A stretch of DNA of 43,175 nt from a virus. Location of the stretch: positions 1 through 43,175 of the IMG/VR virus record IMGVR_UViG_3300031598_000007, one strand, 5' to 3'. A model generated the notes under the pieces. The model had not been told where the DNA came from. It saw nothing but the letters and a program-made list of their open reading frames with translations, and searched no databases. This document shows, piece after piece, positions 27,866 to 35,716 of the stretch. Every line of letters starts with the position of its first letter. Within the stretch, counting starts at the first letter, position 1. The position numbers and the translations under genes were made by a program.

Positions 27866-29914
27866 ATGAAACACCTAACACTGGACGTAGAGAATACAAC
27901 AGTCAAACGTAATGGTAAGTTACACCTTGATCCATTTGAGCCAGAGAATACATTGGTACAAGTAGGTATGCTAGATGATCTTGGAAACGAAAACATTATA
28001 ACTTTCGATCACTCAGAGCAACAACCTACTACGGCGGGGCGGCAGATAGTGCAAGATGCATTAGACGCTACCCCGCTACTTATTGCCCACAACGCACCTC
28101 ACGATCTACTGTGGTTGTGGGAGTCAGGCTTTGTATATGATGGCGCTGTGTATGATACACTGTTAGGTGAGTACGTACTACAACGTGGTCAGAAGCAACC
28201 CCTATCACTTGATGCCTGTGCAGAACGATATGACTTAGACACAAAGAAACAAGATACATTAAAGGAGTACTTTAAGAATGGATATTCCACACGTGATATT
28301 CCTCATGCTGAACTATCGGAGTATCTATCACACGATCTTCACGCAACTCAAGAATTATACTACTGTTTGCAGACACAGTACGAGGAATGCAAATCACTAA
28401 TACCTACAATAGACTTGACTAATCAATTAGCTGTACACCTAGCACGTATATATCAACGTGGCTTTGCAGTTGATATGGATGCACTCAATGCAGTTCGTGT
28501 TGAGTTCGAACAAGAGCGTAACCTACTGATGATGGCGCTTGAAGAACATGCCAGTGACCTAATGGGTGACAGGCCAATAAACCTCAACAGCCCAGAGCAA
28601 TTGTCTTGGGTTATATATAGTCGTAAGCCGAAGGACAAGAAGATGTGGGCAGACCTGTTCGATGAACGAATGCCTGACGCTGAGTATCGACGTAACGTAA
28701 ATGCATACAGTGACAAATTGTACAAGCAGAAGGCACATCAGTGTCGGGAATGCAAGGGCAGTGGTCAGGTATGGAAAGAAAAGAAAGATGGTACACCTTA
28801 TGCTAGATCAAATAAATGCAATACTTGCTCCGCTAGTGGATATACTTTTACTGATAACATTAGCGCAGTGGCTGGCCTAAAGTTCTCACCCCCTAATTCC
28901 AAGTGGATTAGTGCCAACGGTTTTGGTACTGGCAAAGACAATCTTATATTCCTTGAGGGCATTGCACGTTCCAAGGGTATGAAGGATGCAGAGCTGTTCT
29001 TACAGAATGTACGTAGGTTGTCAGCCGTTGAGACATACCTCAGTAGTTTTGTTGAGGGCATAGCTACTCACGTCAAGCCCGATGGGTTGCTACATGTACG
29101 ACTACTACAACACCGCACTGGTACTGGACGGTTATCTGGTGCTGATCCTAACATGCAGAACATGCCACGTGGTGGTACGTTCCCAGTTAAGAAGGTGTTT
29201 GTGTCACGATGGAAGGGCGGTAAAATTTGCGAGGCGGATTTTGCACAACTTGAATTTCGAGTTGCGGCGTTCCTGTCACAAGACATGACTGCAATCAACG
29301 AGGTCATTGATGACTTTGATGTACATGCTTATACTGCTAAAGTTATATCTGATGCAGGCCAACCTATATCCAGACAGGAAGCAAAGTCACACACTTTCGC
29401 ACCCCTTTATGGCGCGTCGGGGTTCGGTAGATCACCAGCAGAAGCATCGTACTACAAGCAGTTCACGACTAAGTACAGTGGTGTAGCTAAGTGGCATGAG
29501 AGCCTAGCCAAAGAAGCCTTGAACACTGGCATGATAACTACACCATCAGGACGTGAGTTTGCATTCCCTGATGTGGTAAGACGACGATTTGGTGGGGTTA
29601 CATTCTTCACACAGATAAAGAATTATCCTGTCCAATCGTTTGCAACCGCAGACATAGTACCTATATCACTAATCTATATTGATAAGTTACTGTCTGCTAA
29701 CAAGCTACGTAGTTGCGTAGTAAATAGTGTACACGATTCAGTTGTAATCGACATACACCCTGATGAAGAGGAACAAGTACTAAAAGTAATACAAGCCACC
29801 AACGATAAGTTAGTACCAATCATCAATCGTAAGTGGGGTGTTGACTTCAATATACCCCTACTATTAGAGGCAAAGATTGGCCCAAACTGGCTTGACACAA
29901 AAGACGTAGTATGA
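27866..29914 (+). CDS. Family A DNA polymerase with 3'-5' exonuclease
   Basis: 682 residues. Exonuclease: D7/E9 (LTLDVENT), LIAHNAPHD (N76, D80), YLSHDLHAT (D157). Polymerase: motif A EADFAQLEFR (D458), motif B REAK-type QEAKSHTFAPLYG (K507, F511, Y515), motif C VVNSVHDSVV (H623/D624). Residues 293-321 carry CRECKGSG and CNTCSASG, a DnaJ-like zinc ribbon inserted between the exonuclease and palm (thumb region). Phe sits at the E. coli 762-equivalent position. It is the replicative polymerase. Confidence 0.95.
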   Translation: MKHLTLDVENTTVKRNGKLHLDPFEPENTLVQVGMLDDLGNENIITFDHSEQQPTTAGRQIVQDALDATPLLIAHNAPHDLLWLWESGFVYDGAVYDTLLGEYVLQRGQKQPLSLDACAERYDLDTKKQDTLKEYFKNGYSTRDIPHAELSEYLSHDLHATQELYYCLQTQYEECKSLIPTIDLTNQLAVHLARIYQRGFAVDMDALNAVRVEFEQERNLLMMALEEHASDLMGDRPINLNSPEQLSWVIYSRKPKDKKMWADLFDERMPDAEYRRNVNAYSDKLYKQKAHQCRECKGSGQVWKEKKDGTPYARSNKCNTCSASGYTFTDNISAVAGLKFSPPNSKWISANGFGTGKDNLIFLEGIARSKGMKDAELFLQNVRRLSAVETYLSSFVEGIATHVKPDGLLHVRLLQHRTGTGRLSGADPNMQNMPRGGTFPVKKVFVSRWKGGKICEADFAQLEFRVAAFLSQDMTAINEVIDDFDVHAYTAKVISDAGQPISRQEAKSHTFAPLYGASGFGRSPAEASYYKQFTTKYSGVAKWHESLAKEALNTGMITTPSGREFAFPDVVRRRFGGVTFFTQIKNYPVQSFATADIVPISLIYIDKLLSANKLRSCVVNSVHDSVVIDIHPDEEEQVLKVIQATNDKLVPIINRKWGVDFNIPLLLEAKIGPNWLDTKDVV

Positions 29915-29920
29915 TATAAC
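29892..29920 (+). promoter_or_regulatory. Strong putative promoter at the end of the polymerase gene
   Basis: TTGACA (29892-29897), exactly 17 bases, TATAAC (29915-29920) with TGA before it. It overlaps the polymerase stop and lies 34 bases before the ATG at 29955, after AGGAGAATATAAT. ATGATATAACTA is shared with the capsid promoter. Confidence 0.75.
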
Positions 29921-29954
29921 TAAATTTCAGTAAAATATATTAGGAGAATATAAT

Positions 29955-30848
29955 ATGAATGAAGTAACAACGATAGACACTAACAACTTTGCGGCAATGG
30001 CGACAGCTATGGGCATGGGTTCAGAAGGTAAGAAGTCAACCAGTAAATCGAGTACACTGGCACGACTTCGTATCCATCACACCCCCATCATGGGTGAGCA
30101 GGAGCTTGCAGGTAAGATGAAGAAGGTAGAGGTAATTGCTGGCGGTGCATATAAGCTAGAGATTCCCGATGGTGAAACAGTATACGCCGAAGGTGTAGTC
30201 ATTCGCCCATTCTTACAGCGGTTTATGTATAAGAAGTTTATCAAGGGTAATGAGAACACAGCTAACCGCTTCCTTAAAACTGTCATGGCTAACAACCTAA
30301 ACAGTGACATGAAGGATAATGAGGGTGGCTTTAACTGTGGTAAACCTGCAGGCTACATCAAAGATTGGGCGGCGTTGCCAGATACTATGAAAGACCTTAT
30401 CAAGTCTATCAAACGTGTTCGTGCTTTGTTTGGTACAGTACAACTGGTAGGTGCAACCGACGAGAAAGGCAATGCAGTAGACGTAGAAGCTACACCATTC
30501 ATCTGGGAGATTGATAACCGTGACGCCTTCAAGACAATGGGCGACATGTTTACCAAGCTAGAGAAGATGCGTAGGCTACCACCACAGCACAACATTACCT
30601 TGAGTACAAGAGAAGTACCCCTACCAAACGGCAGTAGCTTCTTTGTACCAGAGGCAGATTTGGACTTGAGTACTACATTAGAGATGGAGAATGAAGCACA
30701 AGAAGTCTTCGCAAGTTTCGTTGCATGGATTGCTAACTATAATACATACATCCTTGGGGCATGGGATGAAAACATGCACAAGAATGAAGAGGTAGATATG
30801 GATACAGTAGAGGAATTTGTAGATATATCTGCAGAGGACTTCGTGTAA
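29955..30848 (+). CDS. Putative ssDNA-binding protein
   Basis: 297 residues. Soluble, with a central basic region (RFMYKKFIKGNENTANRFLK) and a very acidic C-terminal tail (EEVDMDTVEEFVDISAEDFV) that ends in an aromatic residue, like the tails of T7 gp2.5 and SSB that bind replication partners. It follows the polymerase and has its own promoter, as an abundant SSB would need. The core fold is not recognisable to me, so this is an inference. Confidence 0.5.
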   Translation: MNEVTTIDTNNFAAMATAMGMGSEGKKSTSKSSTLARLRIHHTPIMGEQELAGKMKKVEVIAGGAYKLEIPDGETVYAEGVVIRPFLQRFMYKKFIKGNENTANRFLKTVMANNLNSDMKDNEGGFNCGKPAGYIKDWAALPDTMKDLIKSIKRVRALFGTVQLVGATDEKGNAVDVEATPFIWEIDNRDAFKTMGDMFTKLEKMRRLPPQHNITLSTREVPLPNGSSFFVPEADLDLSTTLEMENEAQEVFASFVAWIANYNTYILGAWDENMHKNEEVDMDTVEEFVDISAEDFV

Positions 30849-31693
30849 TGAACCACCCCGCTGAACTGGCTATCAATCAGTACTTAGAAAACGCTACAAA
30901 GGGCACGTCAAAAATGTCTGAGGCAACAATCAAACAGATTGGTGACGACGTAATGGATTCTATGAGACGCCAGTTTGGTGGGGGCAATAAGCGTGATGCA
31001 TTTAGGATACGTATGTCTAACATAGGTAAGCCTACTTGCCAGCTTTGGTTTGCTAAGAATAAACCAGAGGAAGCATTGCCCTTACCAACAACATTCGTAA
31101 TGAACATGCTATTAGGTGACATAGTTGAAGCGGCATTCAAAGGGATCATCAAAGAAGCTGGTGTTCCATATGAGGATGATAATAACTTTATCACACTTGA
31201 CATAGGTGGTGAGACAATCAAAGGTTCGTATGATCTTATTATGGATGGTGCGCTTGATGATGTTAAGTCTGCGTCTGACTGGTCATACCGCAACAAGTTT
31301 GAGTCCTATGACACACTACAAAAGAGTGACCCCTTCGGTTACGTAGGTCAGTTAGCTGGTTATACTAAGGCTACTGGCAAGAAGGTAGGTGGCTGGTGGG
31401 TAGTCAACAAGGCTAATGGTAACATCAAGTATGTACCTGCCGATGGACTTGTACTAGATGAACAGATGGCTAAGCTTGAGAAGACAGTACACACAGTAAA
31501 CGCAAACAAGTTTGAGCGTTGCTTCCAACCACAACCCGAAACGTTTAGGGGTGTACCTTCAGGTAATATGGTACTAAACGATAGTTGTAAGTTCTGTGAT
31601 TTTAGGTACTCGTGTTACGACATAGACGAACAACCATCTAAGGTGTCGAAAGCTAAGACACTACCAATTGTGGCGTACATAAATGAGAGCTAA
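30848..31693 (+). CDS. Cas4/RecB-like PD-(D/E)XK exonuclease with Fe-S cysteines
   Basis: 281 residues. Nuclease core: E94 (GDIVEAAF), D129 (IKGSYDLIMDG) and D138-V-K140 (ALDDVKSA). Four cysteines in the order C64...C247-x2-C250-x5-C256 match the iron-sulfur cluster arrangement of Cas4/AddB-type nucleases. TAATG overlap with the SSB-like gene and 11-base overlap with endonuclease I. No CRISPR locus is present, so a replication/recombination 5'-3' exonuclease role (T7 gp6 analogue) is most likely. Confidence 0.8.
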   Translation: MNHPAELAINQYLENATKGTSKMSEATIKQIGDDVMDSMRRQFGGGNKRDAFRIRMSNIGKPTCQLWFAKNKPEEALPLPTTFVMNMLLGDIVEAAFKGIIKEAGVPYEDDNNFITLDIGGETIKGSYDLIMDGALDDVKSASDWSYRNKFESYDTLQKSDPFGYVGQLAGYTKATGKKVGGWWVVNKANGNIKYVPADGLVLDEQMAKLEKTVHTVNANKFERCFQPQPETFRGVPSGNMVLNDSCKFCDFRYSCYDIDEQPSKVSKAKTLPIVAYINES

Positions 31694-32135
31694 GCAATTC
31701 GCCGCCGCTATGAAGCATGGATATAGGAGTGGTCTTGAGGTTAAGAACAAAGATTTCTTAGTTGAAAATAAAATGCCGTTCAAGTACGAGGAAGTTAAGA
31801 TTGAATGGGAAGACCTCATGTACCGAACCTATACTCCAGACTTCGTGTTGAAGAATGGTATTATAATTGAGACAAAGGGATTATTTAATTCTGACGATAG
31901 GCGAAAGCATTTAGCAGTTAAGGTACAGCACCCCAAGCTTGACATAAGATTTGTGTTTACAAGTAGTAAAAGAAAATTAAGCAAAGGAGCTAAAACTAGC
32001 TATGGACAATGGTGTGCTAAGCATGGTATACCTTATGCAGACAGGATCATACCTATAGAATGGTTACAAGAAACAGGCAAGGACATGCATCCACCATTGA
32101 TACAGTGTCCATACAAGAGAGTGAAAAGGGGATAA
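31683..32135 (+). CDS. T7 endonuclease I-like Holliday junction resolvase
   Basis: 150 residues, the size of T7 gp3. Catalytic residues align at E19 (YRSGLEV), D53 (YTPDFVL), E63 and K65 (IIETKGLF), almost the same spacing as T7 E20, D55, E65 and K67. The C-terminus (QWCAKHGIPYADRIIPIEWL) is like the family. It resolves branched DNA before packaging and helps degrade host DNA. Confidence 0.92.
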   Translation: MRAKQFAAAMKHGYRSGLEVKNKDFLVENKMPFKYEEVKIEWEDLMYRTYTPDFVLKNGIIIETKGLFNSDDRRKHLAVKVQHPKLDIRFVFTSSKRKLSKGAKTSYGQWCAKHGIPYADRIIPIEWLQETGKDMHPPLIQCPYKRVKRG

Positions 32136-32140
32136 CATAC

Positions 32141-32491
32141 ATGAAAGACGATGAAGATAAAATATTTATAGACTTTAGCCCAAATGATTATATCATAAGG
32201 TTATCACCCTTCTTTGATGAACAAGGAGATTGGACAGGAGAGCTTATGGTAGGGTGTATAACTACAGAAGATAACGATGTGTCAGATGACGATCACTATC
32301 ACCTGATGGGTATAACACAAATGGTCTGTGCCGCAGTACCAGCAATAGAAGAGAGTGAAGAAGTTCGCAATACCTTAATGAATATACGAGATAGGGAATT
32401 AGAAAATCAAACTGATGAAGTAGAAAAAGAAACAGTTAAGAATAGGATTGACAGTGTAGTAGGTAATGTGATAAAAGCAACGTTCCATTAG
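32141..32491 (+). CDS. Acidic protein, unknown function
   Basis: 116 residues from the ATG at 32141: MKDDEDKIFIDFSPNDYIIR, LSPFFDEQGDWTGELMVGCI, then a helical acidic end (RELENQTDEVEKETVKNRID). An upstream ATG overlaps endonuclease I and gives an unrelated N-terminus. Fold looks beta then helix. No family recognised. Confidence 0.65.
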   Translation: MKDDEDKIFIDFSPNDYIIRLSPFFDEQGDWTGELMVGCITTEDNDVSDDDHYHLMGITQMVCAAVPAIEESEEVRNTLMNIRDRELENQTDEVEKETVKNRIDSVVGNVIKATFH

Positions 32492-32506
32492 TATAGGAGA
32501 TATGAT

Positions 32507-32752
32507 ATGAAGTTAGAACAAATAAATGCAGTCAAAGAAGATATGGTAAACTCACCAGCACATTACAACTTCGCAGGTGTTGAGTGTATAGATGCTATTC
32601 GTGCCGCAACAGGTGAAGATGGTTTCTCGTACTACTTACAGGGTAACATAATGAAATACTTGTGGCGTTTTAAATACAAGAATGGCTTAGAGGATTTGCA
32701 GAAAGCGCAGTGGTATCTAAAGGTACTGATTGAGGACCAAGATGATAGTTAA
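32507..32752 (+). CDS. DUF3310 protein
   Basis: 81 residues. DUF3310 core: MVNSPAHYNFAGVECIDAIR, GEDGFSYYLQGNIMKYLWRF and KNGLEDLQKAQWYLKVLIED. The family covers many phage proteins and includes a domain of T7 gp1.7, a nucleotide kinase, though these short forms lack an obvious kinase loop. It fits the nucleotide-metabolism setting (RNR follows). Preceded by AGGAGATATGAT. Confidence 0.9.
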   Translation: MKLEQINAVKEDMVNSPAHYNFAGVECIDAIRAATGEDGFSYYLQGNIMKYLWRFKYKNGLEDLQKAQWYLKVLIEDQDDS

Positions 32753-32900
32753 AGTATTCTTAACCATAGAGATAGACGAAGAAGATTATCCTATGCCAAC
32801 TGACGGTATTGTGAATGATGAAATCAGGGAAGCATTACAAGAATTTATCTACGATGTAGATGGTATGACAATTAAATCAATTAAAACAGTAGTGGAGTAA
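32742..32900 (+). CDS. Tiny acidic protein, unknown function
   Basis: 52 residues: MIVKVFLTIEIDEEDYPMPT, DGIVNDEIREALQEFIYDVD, GMTIKSIKTVVE. Beta-helix-beta plan (ferredoxin-like half). Overlaps the DUF3310 gene by 11 bases. Similar small proteins are common before RNR genes in marine phages; function not known. Confidence 0.65.
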   Translation: MIVKVFLTIEIDEEDYPMPTDGIVNDEIREALQEFIYDVDGMTIKSIKTVVE

Positions 32901-32908
32901 CAAAACAT

Positions 32909-34816
32909 ATGAACAATTATTTACCAACAGACTATCAATCATTTATACATACATCTCGGTATGCACGTTGGGTTGACAGTGAAGGACGAAGAGAGTCATG
33001 GTCTGAGACAGTCGGACGTTACATGGATAATGTAGTGCGACGAGTACTGGACATCGACACAATACACATAGCAAAAGAAATAGAAGAAGCTATACTTAAC
33101 CTAGAAGTGATGCCTTCTATGCGAGCAATGATGTCGGCTGGCCCTGCTTTAGACAGAGACAATACAGCAGGTTTTAATTGTAGCTACCTACCAGTTGATG
33201 ACCCTAAGTCATTCGACGAAGCTATGTACATCTTGTTGTGTGGTACTGGTGTAGGCTTTAGCGTTGAGCGTCAGTTCATTAACAAGCTACCCGAAATACC
33301 TGAGCTGTATAACAGTGACACAATGATTGTAGTTAAGGACAGTAAGGAAGGTTGGGCTAAGGCACTACGTCAAATGCTTGCGCTACTATGGGCAGGAGAG
33401 ATACCTAAGTTTGATACTAGCCGTGTTCGTCCTGCAGGTGCAAGGCTAAAGACATTTGGTGGTAGGGCTAGTGGTCCAGCTCCATTGATAGAGTTGCTTA
33501 ACTTTGCAATCTCTACATTCAAAGGGGCACAAGGACGTAAGCTGTCTAGCATAGAGTGTCACGATCTTATGTGTTTCATTGGGCAAATAGTTGTAGTCGG
33601 TGGGGTGCGTAGATCAGCGATGATTTCCCTGTCAAATTTATCAGATGATCGCATTCGCCACGCTAAGTCAGGACAGTGGTGGGAGACCGCACCGCATCGT
33701 GCGTTAGCTAATAACTCTGTATGCTATACTGAGAAGCCAGACATGGAAACATTCATGCGTGAGTGGCAGTCGTTAGTTGAAAGTAAGTCAGGTGAACGTG
33801 GTATCTTTAATCGACAAGCATCTAAGGTACAAGCCGCTAAGAATGGCAGACGTGATCCTAACTATGAGTTCGGTTGCAATCCTTGCAGCGAGATAATTTT
33901 ACGCCCATATCAATTCTGTAATTTAACGGAGGTAGTTGTACGAGCAACCGATACCATTGAGTCCTTATCAGCTAAGGTATACATGGCTACGATACTAGGT
34001 ACTATACAATCTAGCTTCACCAAGTTTCCTTACTTGCGTAAGATATGGCAGAGAAATACAGACGAAGAGCGATTGCTAGGTGTGTCGTTGACAGGTCTGA
34101 TGGACAACCCACTGATGACATCTAAAAACAAAGGATTGGAGAATACACTTGAGAAACTTAAAAAGATCGCAATTGATACTAACTCTGAGTGGGCTGAACG
34201 GCTTGGCATCCCTGCTTCTACTGCTATCACTTGCGTCAAACCTTCTGGTACTGTCTCCCAGCTTGTTGACTCTGCTTCTGGGATTCATGCTCGTCACTCA
34301 ACCCATTATATTCGTACTGTTCGCGGTGACAACAAAGATGGACTAACACAATTTATGAATGCACAAGGTGTGCCCAATGAGCCATGCGTAATGAAGCCGG
34401 ACACTACTACTGTGTTTAGTTTTCCAGTTAAGTCACCTCGTGGTTCTGTTACACGAAACGACATGACCGCCATTGAGCAACTTGAGACATGGCTTATGTA
34501 TCAACGCCACTGGTGTGAACACAAACCAAGTATCACATGCACTGTTCGAGATGAAGAGTGGATGGAAGTAGGAGCATTTGTGTACAAGTACTTTGATGAG
34601 ATGTCAGGTGTGTCCTTCTTGCCACACTCAGACCATAGTTATCAACAAGCACCCTATCAAGAGGTGGACAAGGATACCTATAATGTGCTACTAAAGGCTA
34701 TGCCTAAGAAGATTGATTGGTCAAGACTATCTGACTATGAGATAGAGGACAACACTAGCTCAATGCAAACGCTTGCATGTAGTGGAGACTCATGTGAGAT
34801 GGTAGATATAAGCTAA
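32909..34816 (+). CDS. Adenosylcobalamin-dependent (class II) ribonucleotide reductase
   Basis: 635 residues. Key sites: C91 (GFNCSYLPV), the FGCNPCSEI loop with thiyl-radical C326 and E328, GGVRRSAMISL, and PSGTVSQLVDSASGIH. The C-terminal redox pair is C624/C629 (LACSGDSCEMVDI). There is no NrdB partner and no glycyl-radical motif, so this is the monomeric B12-dependent type (RTPR-like). It reduces ribonucleotides to deoxyribonucleotides and depends on host cobalamin. It sits with ThyX and MazG in one strand block. Confidence 0.93.
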   Translation: MNNYLPTDYQSFIHTSRYARWVDSEGRRESWSETVGRYMDNVVRRVLDIDTIHIAKEIEEAILNLEVMPSMRAMMSAGPALDRDNTAGFNCSYLPVDDPKSFDEAMYILLCGTGVGFSVERQFINKLPEIPELYNSDTMIVVKDSKEGWAKALRQMLALLWAGEIPKFDTSRVRPAGARLKTFGGRASGPAPLIELLNFAISTFKGAQGRKLSSIECHDLMCFIGQIVVVGGVRRSAMISLSNLSDDRIRHAKSGQWWETAPHRALANNSVCYTEKPDMETFMREWQSLVESKSGERGIFNRQASKVQAAKNGRRDPNYEFGCNPCSEIILRPYQFCNLTEVVVRATDTIESLSAKVYMATILGTIQSSFTKFPYLRKIWQRNTDEERLLGVSLTGLMDNPLMTSKNKGLENTLEKLKKIAIDTNSEWAERLGIPASTAITCVKPSGTVSQLVDSASGIHARHSTHYIRTVRGDNKDGLTQFMNAQGVPNEPCVMKPDTTTVFSFPVKSPRGSVTRNDMTAIEQLETWLMYQRHWCEHKPSITCTVRDEEWMEVGAFVYKYFDEMSGVSFLPHSDHSYQQAPYQEVDKDTYNVLLKAMPKKIDWSRLSDYEIEDNTSSMQTLACSGDSCEMVDIS

Positions 34817-34823
34817 CTAACTA

Positions 34824-34847
34824 CCCTGCCCCTTAACTGGGGTGGGG
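34824..34847 (+). terminator. GC-rich hairpin after the RNR gene
   Basis: CCCTGCCCC and GGGGTGGGG pair (two wobble pairs) around TTAACT, just after the RNR stop. No T-run follows, so it is more likely an mRNA stabiliser or partial terminator than a complete one. Confidence 0.5.
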
Positions 34848-34874
34848 CTAACGTAATCAAAGGAGAATATAAAC

Positions 34875-35093
34875 ATGGTTAAAATAACACTACACGAAGT
34901 AGAGTATGAAACTGATAACTTCGACGACGAACAAAAAAAGATAGTTACTGAAATTAAGTATAACAGTAACTTGCAAACGCAGATAGACTATCAGTTGCAT
35001 AGCCTACGAAAGTTGGGTGAGACACTTGTTTTGAACTTGCAGTTAGCGCTGAGCGATATAGATAAACCAATGCTACCTAAAACTAAAAAATAA
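34875..35093 (+). CDS. DUF6447-like small protein
   Basis: 72 residues: MVKITLHEVEYETDNFDDEQ, KKIVTEIKYNSNLQTQIDYQ, then helical LHSLRKLGETLVLNLQLALS. Beta hairpin plus helices with the 'EVEY..DN..D..K..V..I' plan I associate with DUF6447. Function unknown. Confidence 0.6.
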   Translation: MVKITLHEVEYETDNFDDEQKKIVTEIKYNSNLQTQIDYQLHSLRKLGETLVLNLQLALSDIDKPMLPKTKK

Positions 35094-35109
35094 AATAAGG
35101 AGACGTCTT

Positions 35110-35361
35110 ATGATAAGAAAGACTAGAGCAGAACGTGGATTGGGTAAGTATGATGCACCCTTAAAGGTACAGTTTTTAATGGGGTATGACAGCTTTAAAT
35201 ATGGGCGTGTCACCCCACCTTTCCACAAAGATACAATGCAGTTTCGTGAGTGGAACAGGGGCTTCAATACAGCCTACTATGAGAATGTAAAACGGGTAAA
35301 AGAAAATGAGTCTAGCAGAAGAAGCAAATCAATTCCTAAAGGAGAAGTACAGTATGTCTGA
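35110..35361 (+). CDS. Small basic protein, unknown function
   Basis: 83 residues: MIRKTRAERGLGKYDAPLKV, FKYGRVTPPFHKDTMQFREW, NRGFNTAYYENVKRVKENES. The 'WNRGFNTAYYENV' motif is common in small phage proteins with a C-terminal helix. Overlaps the MazG gene by 8 bases. Role unknown. Confidence 0.65.
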   Translation: MIRKTRAERGLGKYDAPLKVQFLMGYDSFKYGRVTPPFHKDTMQFREWNRGFNTAYYENVKRVKENESSRRSKSIPKGEVQYV

Positions 35362-35683
35362 TTTTAATTCATACCAACGTAGTGCCAGTACTACTGCAAT
35401 CTATGATGATAAGTATCGTATCTTGTACCCAGCCCTCGGATTAGCAGGAGAGGCAGGCGAGGTAGCTAACAAGGTCAAGAAGCTCATACGTGATGGTCCA
35501 GAACAGTTACCCACAGATTGGAAGGAACAACTTTCCAGTGAGATAGGTGACGTGTTGTGGTACTGTGCCGCACTAGCCACTGATCTCAACCTGACACTCG
35601 GTATGATAGCGGCACAGAATGAGAAGAAGTTACTAGACAGAAAAGAAGCAGGTACTATAGGTGGCAATGGCGACAAACGATAG
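35354..35683 (+). CDS. MazG-like nucleotide pyrophosphohydrolase
   Basis: 109 residues starting MSDFNSYQRSASTTAIYD; chosen over an upstream ATG at 35306 because AAGGAGAAGTACAGT precedes it and the family begins here. Family motifs: YPALGLAGEAGEVANKVKKL (with the metal-binding E-x2-E) and LSSEIGDVLWYCAALA (ExxD). It hydrolyses nucleoside triphosphates; phage forms are thought to clean dNTP pools or lower host alarmone signals. Last gene before the terminator. Confidence 0.9.
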   Translation: MSDFNSYQRSASTTAIYDDKYRILYPALGLAGEAGEVANKVKKLIRDGPEQLPTDWKEQLSSEIGDVLWYCAALATDLNLTLGMIAAQNEKKLLDRKEAGTIGGNGDKR

Positions 35684-35692
35684 ACAAAAAAG

Positions 35693-35712
35693 AGGGGGCT
35701 TAATTGCCCCCT
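35693..35712. terminator. Bidirectional rho-independent terminator
   Basis: Stem AGGGGGC / GCCCCCT with loop TTAATT. AAAAAAG lies on the left and TTTATTTATTT on the right, so it works in both directions between the convergent MazG and large virion genes. Confidence 0.93.
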
Positions 35713-35716
35713 TTAT

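Noticed and set aside
34824-34847. Complete rho-independent terminator after RNR
   Set aside because: The hairpin is strong but lacks a T-run; downstream genes appear to be in the same transcript.
35306-35353. Longer start for the MazG-like protein
   Set aside because: The extra 16 residues are not family-like and the AAGGAG site favours 35354.
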